Below are positions 61,088-64,000 of a stretch of DNA of 64,000 bases, one piece after another. The stretch comes from Desulfosporosinus shakirovi (GTDB lineage Bacteria; Bacillota; Desulfitobacteriia; Desulfitobacteriales; Desulfitobacteriaceae): positions 1 through 64,000 of the forward strand of contig NZ_JAJDOO010000008.1 in assembly GCF_020595055.1 (NCBI RefSeq), written 5' to 3'. The translations under genes were made by a program, and so were the position numbers. The notes below the pieces were generated by a model. It did not search any database and was not told the origin of the DNA. It was given only the letters and a program-made list of their open reading frames with translations. Each line of letters begins with the position of its first letter. The stretch's first letter is position 1.

Positions 61088-61518
61088 AAGTGACACGATC
61101 CTTTTGGCTTGGGTTAGGTTCAGGACTTATTTTGAGTGCTATGCTGTCTCTGTTCTTCTCTCCTCAGCAGAGGCCCTCAGATGGTCAATTAAATCCGCAA
61201 ACATCGCTTCCAATAACTGAGGAGACAAAAGAACCTGATCCTGCGCCGCCCGTTCAGCCCGCCGAATCTGATCCAAAAGAGAGTTTGCCGCCTGACCCCC
61301 AAGTTTCGCCCCAAATTGATCGAGATTTTGTAATCCCAAAGGGAGCCAGTGCTGAACGAATAGCTGATTTGTTGTTTGCTCAAGAATTTATTAAGGATAA
61401 AGAGGCGTTCTTAGCGCTTACTCGTCAAATGAGAGCAGAGCGGCGTTTTAGAGCAGGAACTTTTAAATTGTTAGTTGGTCTTAGTGAGGAAGAAGTGATT
61501 TTTAGGTTGCTAAAGTAG
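61084..61518 (+). CDS. Short MltG/YceG-like envelope protein
   Basis: TTG start overlapping the preceding stop by four bases. A signal-anchor (FWLGLGSGLILSAMLSLFF) is followed by a Pro/Glu-rich linker (residues 35-75) and a C-terminal domain (FVIPKGASAERIADLLFAQEFIKDKEAFLALTR..FRAGTFKLLVGLSEEEVIFRLL) like the N-terminal LysM-like lobe of MltG transglycosylases. The catalytic lobe is absent, so it may bind peptidoglycan but not cut it. Such stand-alone proteins occur in sporulating Firmicutes. Confidence 0.78.
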   Translation: MKVTRSFWLGLGSGLILSAMLSLFFSPQQRPSDGQLNPQTSLPITEETKEPDPAPPVQPAESDPKESLPPDPQVSPQIDRDFVIPKGASAERIADLLFAQEFIKDKEAFLALTRQMRAERRFRAGTFKLLVGLSEEEVIFRLLK

Positions 61519-61525
61519 AGGACTT

Positions 61526-61840
61526 GTGTGACACAGCGCTCGGTGCTTACCACGCAGAGCAAACTAACCGTTTAAGCTCCTGGCTATGGAGAGCGGGGTT
61601 CTCGCCAGATGAGCCGTCCGCAGGCCATGGATGGCCAAGTGTCCCTGTAGACATGGACGGCGAGAAGGGACCGTGTGGCTCACTGGCGGCAGTGTACATC
61701 CGACGTCCAAGGATGGACTAGTGTCCCCGGAGCCAAGGATGGCGGGAGGGGACACTGTACGCTGCCTGCCTCTGGGGTCGGAGCTTAAACGGAAGGTTAC
61801 TATTTCTGCCTTTCGTAAAGAGGTCGCGCTCGTGTCACAC
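61526..61840 (+). other. GC-rich multi-branched structured element (candidate ncRNA or repeat element)
   Basis: No credible gene lies in 61519-62119; the local G+C is well above its neighbours. The ends pair (GTGTGACACAGCGC at 61526-61539 with GCGCTCGTGTCACAC at 61826-61840, one bulge). The next stem is a perfect 13-bp match (CCGTTTAAGCTCC 61568-61580, GGAGCTTAAACGG 61780-61792). Inside are two branches: GCCGTCC/GGACGGC (61613-61619, 61655-61661), and GGCGGCAGTGTAC/GTACGCTGCCTGCC (61685-61697, 61757-61770) carrying AGTGTCCCC/GGGGACACT. Three small hairpins share an A[AT]GGAT loop (61623-61636, 61705-61718, 61732-61743). A further hairpin lies at 61889-61913 and an intrinsic terminator at 61976. 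Confidence 0.65.
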
Positions 61841-61888
61841 TGCGTCCTGGGTCTTGGGACGAAGGACGAGGGGAGCGTTGCTTTGGGA

Positions 61889-61913
61889 GAAGGCACATTT
61901 TATGTGCGCCTTC
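61889..61913 (+). other. Hairpin downstream of the structured element
   Basis: GAAGGC and CACAT pair with ATGTG and GCCTTC across a short T-rich loop. It lies between the branched element and the terminator and may belong to the same transcript. Confidence 0.5.
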
Positions 61914-61975
61914 CAGCTTGGTTTTGTGTAGAACGTGTGCAAGCCGGGGTGGTCGTGATCTGGAATTGAATATAT

Positions 61976-62008
61976 GCTTGCAAATTGTTTGCAAGCTTTT
62001 TTCTTTTT
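61976..62008 (+). terminator. Strong intrinsic terminator
   Basis: The perfect 9-bp stem GCTTGCAAA / TTTGCAAGC with a TTG loop is followed by TTTTTTCTTTTT. It ends whatever transcript crosses the structured element, either the cwlD-MltG-like operon or an independent RNA. Confidence 0.9.
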
Positions 62009-62119
62009 GGGGAACATTAATATGTATCGATAAAATGGGCAATATTTTGAACCAAGGGGCTTGGTATCTTGCCTCGAATCACTCGGAGTAGAAAATTAAA
62101 AGCAGGGAGTATAAAAGCT

Positions 62120-63022
62120 ATGCAAAAAAAAGTCATTAGGATTATTGGAGTACCTATTGATTTGGGTGCAGATCGTCGTGGAGTGGACATGGGTCCAAGT
62201 GCTATTCGATATGCTGGTTTAAATGCCAGATTAAAGGGGTTGGGTTGGAAGGTTGAGGATTACGGCAATCTGGAGGTTCCGGTTCCTGAGACGCGTGAGA
62301 TCAAGGACAAGCGTCTTAAGTATCTGGAGGAAATTGTCACGATTAATGAACGTCTTCATCTCATAGTTTCTGAGGCAATAAAGGAAGGGGTGGTCCCCTT
62401 AATCCTTGGTGGAGACCATAGTTTAGGAATTGGGGCTCTAGCAGGATTGGCTTTAAGTGAAAAATCGTTTGGATTAATTTGGTTTGATACACATGGTGAT
62501 TATAATTCCCTTGATACGACTGAAAGCGGTAATATTCATGGTATGCCCTTGGCAGTAGCTAATGGGATCGGTGCTCCGGAATTAACCTCCATTGGCGGGG
62601 CAAAGAAAAAATTGCGTGAGGAAAATACCGTGATTATTGGAGCGCGTGAAATGGATCCTCAAGAAAAGGAACTGCTTCGGAAGTCGAAAATAACTGTTTT
62701 TACGATGCGAGATATCGATCAAGTAGGAATGACGGAAGTGGTCAAACAAGGGATTAATATTGCTTCACAAGGGACGGATGGGATTCATATTAGTTTTGAT
62801 TTGGATGTGATTGATCCTGAGGAGGCCCCAGGTGTCGGAACGCCGGTAGCAGGAGGAATTACATATCGGGAGGCACATCTAGCGATGGAACTCTTGGCTG
62901 ACTCAGGACGTATTTCAAGTATGGATGTCGTAGAAGTGAATCCGATTTTAGATAATCATAATAAAACAGCTAAGCTAGCCGTAGGGCTAATATGTTCAGC
63001 TTTTGGAGAACAAATTTTCTAA
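62120..63022 (+). CDS. rocF: Arginase-family ureohydrolase (probable arginase)
   Basis: Binuclear-manganese hydrolase, probably arginine to ornithine plus urea; 300 residues from ATG 62120 (GGGAG upstream). Metal motifs are [20 protein letters not shown] (Asp-Thr-His-Gly-Asp where DAHAD is common) and [42 protein letters not shown] and [12 protein letters not shown] agree with arginase rather than agmatinase, but formimidoylglutamase or agmatinase cannot be ruled out. It is monocistronic, after a terminator. Confidence 0.87.
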   Translation: MQKKVIRIIGVPIDLGADRRGVDMGPSAIRYAGLNARLKGLGWKVEDYGNLEVPVPETREIKDKRLKYLEEIVTINERLHLIVSEAIKEGVVPLILGGDHSLGIGALAGLALSEKSFGLIWFDTHGDYNSLDTTESGNIHGMPLAVANGIGAPELTSIGGAKKKLREENTVIIGAREMDPQEKELLRKSKITVFTMRDIDQVGMTEVVKQGINIASQGTDGIHISFDLDVIDPEEAPGVGTPVAGGITYREAHLAMELLADSGRISSMDVVEVNPILDNHNKTAKLAVGLICSAFGEQIF

Positions 63023-63138
63023 GGGGTGAAGTAAAATCGCAATTGAGATATTTAAATATAGAGTATCTTTTAAATTGTTCATTGCGAATAAAACAGGTTG
63101 TAGGTTAAAATGGTTATAGTATTTTGCTCAAATCCCCT

Positions 63139-63164
63139 TGAAACTTTTTAACTATTAAAACGTA
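63139..63164 (+). promoter_or_regulatory. ECF (sigma-W-like) autoregulatory promoter
   Basis: TGAAAC (63139-63144), exactly 16 bases, then CGTA (63161-63164): the Bacillus sigma-W consensus. It stands about 57 bases before an ECF sigma gene, the usual autoregulation arrangement. Confidence 0.75.
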
Positions 63165-63220
63165 TTAAGGGTGAGAGGATAATTTGAGTTTAAAAGTACT
63201 CAGGATAGGAGCCTAAGTTA

Positions 63221-63784
63221 ATGGAAGATGCCGAGGTCATTCGGCAAGTACTAGCAGGTCATCACCAACAATACGCTGTCCTTGTCCAACGTTACCAGGA
63301 GCCCTTGATTCATTTCTTGTGCCGAATCCTTGGTTCAGAAGAGGATGTTTTTGACTGCGCTCAGGATGCTTTCCTGGCAGCCTATCGAAATCTGAATCGG
63401 TACTCAAAAGAATATCCGTTTCGGGCCTGGCTATATGCCATTGCTCGCAATAGGGCGCTTGATCTTTTGCGTAAGAGGCGTAAAGAAGTTTTAATAACTT
63501 CAGATGAAAACACAGTTGATCATCAACCTGGCCCTGAGGAAATATTGTTGGCTAAAGAGCAGGCAACCCTTTTATCTGAGGTTTTACATGAACTTCCTGA
63601 ACATTACACTCAAGCACTCTATTTGCGTTATCATCAAGAACTTTCGTACAAAGAAATAGCCGTAGTGCTGGAGGTTCCTGTAAGTCGAGTCAAAACATAT
63701 ATTCATCGAGGAAAAGAAAAGCTTCGCCAGAACCTGGAAAGGAGGGAGACTCATGGAGGAGAAGGACAACCTGCAATGGATTAA
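63221..63784 (+). CDS. ECF RNA polymerase sigma factor (SigW-like)
   Basis: A 187-residue group-4 sigma factor. Region 2 is QYAVLVQRYQEPLIHFLCRILGSEEDVFDCAQDAFLAAYRNLNRY..FRAWLYAIARNRALDLLRKRR and region 4 is LPEHYTQALYLRYHQELSYKEIAVVLEVPVSRVKTYIHRGKEKLR. These factors answer envelope stress and are held by a membrane anti-sigma. A sigma-W-like promoter lies upstream and the anti-sigma candidate overlaps its end. The specific stress is not deducible. Confidence 0.92.
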   Translation: MEDAEVIRQVLAGHHQQYAVLVQRYQEPLIHFLCRILGSEEDVFDCAQDAFLAAYRNLNRYSKEYPFRAWLYAIARNRALDLLRKRRKEVLITSDENTVDHQPGPEEILLAKEQATLLSEVLHELPEHYTQALYLRYHQELSYKEIAVVLEVPVSRVKTYIHRGKEKLRQNLERRETHGGEGQPAMD

Positions 63785-64000
63785 ACTGTTTAGAGATGAA
63801 CCTATTCCCAAAGCAGCTCTGGAAAATTTCCAAGCTCAGCTCATGGCTCAAATTGCAGCACAACCTGTTGATTTCGGAGCAGAAAGCCGCTTGGCTGCGC
63901 GGCGAAAGTGGGGGTTAGGGTTAGCTTTTAGCTTGATGTTTACAGGATTATTGCTTGGGACAGTTTTATGGTTCGGAAGCGAAATACTATATCAAGGGCT
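63753..64000 (+). CDS. Putative anti-sigma factor, truncated by window end
   Basis: ATG 63753 follows AAAGGAGGG and lies inside the sigma gene's last codons, in another frame. The visible 82 residues contain a cytoplasmic N-terminus (EKDNLQWIKLFRDEPIPKAALENFQAQLMAQIA) and a hydrophobic span from about residue 59 (GLGLAFSLMFTGLLLGTVLWF). No zinc-binding HXXXCXXC anti-sigma motif is visible, so the link to sigma control rests on position and topology. Confidence 0.65.
   Translation, partial: MEEKDNLQWIKLFRDEPIPKAALENFQAQLMAQIAAQPVDFGAESRLAARRKWGLGLAFSLMFTGLLLGTVLWFGSEILYQG

Noticed and set aside
61564-61896. 110-codon minus-strand frame in the same element
   Set aside because: Same reason; a by-product of GC-rich inverted repeats.
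61631-61969. 112-codon frame in the structured element
   Set aside because: Crosses the paired arms and hairpins; composition follows the palindromes and there is no ribosome site.

Overview
The window reads as a chromosome segment from a low-to-mid-GC, spore-forming Firmicute of the Desulfosporosinus/Desulfitobacterium (Peptococcaceae) type. The support is Shine-Dalgarno-rich genes, cwlD and sigH sporulation functions, a YacL-ispD-ispF-gltX-cysE-cysS-mrnC-rlmB-sigH order, a T-box, zinc-ribbon ribosomal proteins (L33, S14, S4) and C+ type rubredoxin/molybdoenzyme remnants of an anaerobe. Genus is inferred, not proven.

Region 1 (1-14.4 kb) is accessory and decaying. It holds an IS3-family element, a truncated and frameshifted xanthine-dehydrogenase-type molybdenum subunit, a frameshifted IclR regulator fused by deletion to a frameshifted MocA-like cofactor nucleotidyltransferase, and then an intact operon from a strong promoter: 23-aa ORF, lipoprotein binding protein, two permeases, two ATPases and an aldehyde:ferredoxin-oxidoreductase-like protein. 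An MFS gene overlaps the end of that operon but is broken by a frameshift and a group II intron remnant. A rubredoxin with CX4C spacing and a sulfite-oxidase-like pseudogene follow. Nearly every lesion is a one-base deletion, while the 50 kb of core genes next door has essentially none, so the decay looks real.

Region 2 (14.4-26.4 kb) carries a minus-strand MazG-like small protein, carD, a broken small gene, the YacL PIN/TRAM protein, ispD, ispF (apparently starting at ATT), gltX, a cysteine T-box controlling cysE-cysS, mrnC, a thyA-folA pair, rlmB, sigH and tRNA-Thr and initiator tRNA-Met.

Region 3 (26.4-59.5 kb) is the transcription/translation core: rpmG-secE-nusG-rplK-rplA, the L10-leader-controlled rplJ-rplL, rpoB-rpoC, an L7Ae-type protein, the str operon (rpsL, rpsG, fusA, tuf), then rpsJ through rplQ with secY, adk, map, infA and rpoA, then truA and rplM-rpsI. 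EF-Tu has a four-cysteine insertion. The ECF transporter genes often found between rplQ and truA are absent.

Region 4 (59.5-64 kb) has cwlD, a membrane coiled-coil protein, a short MltG-like protein, a roughly 315-nt GC-rich element that folds into an elaborate branched structure followed by an intrinsic terminator, an arginase-family enzyme, and an ECF sigma factor with its own sigma-W-like promoter and a putative anti-sigma gene cut by the window end.
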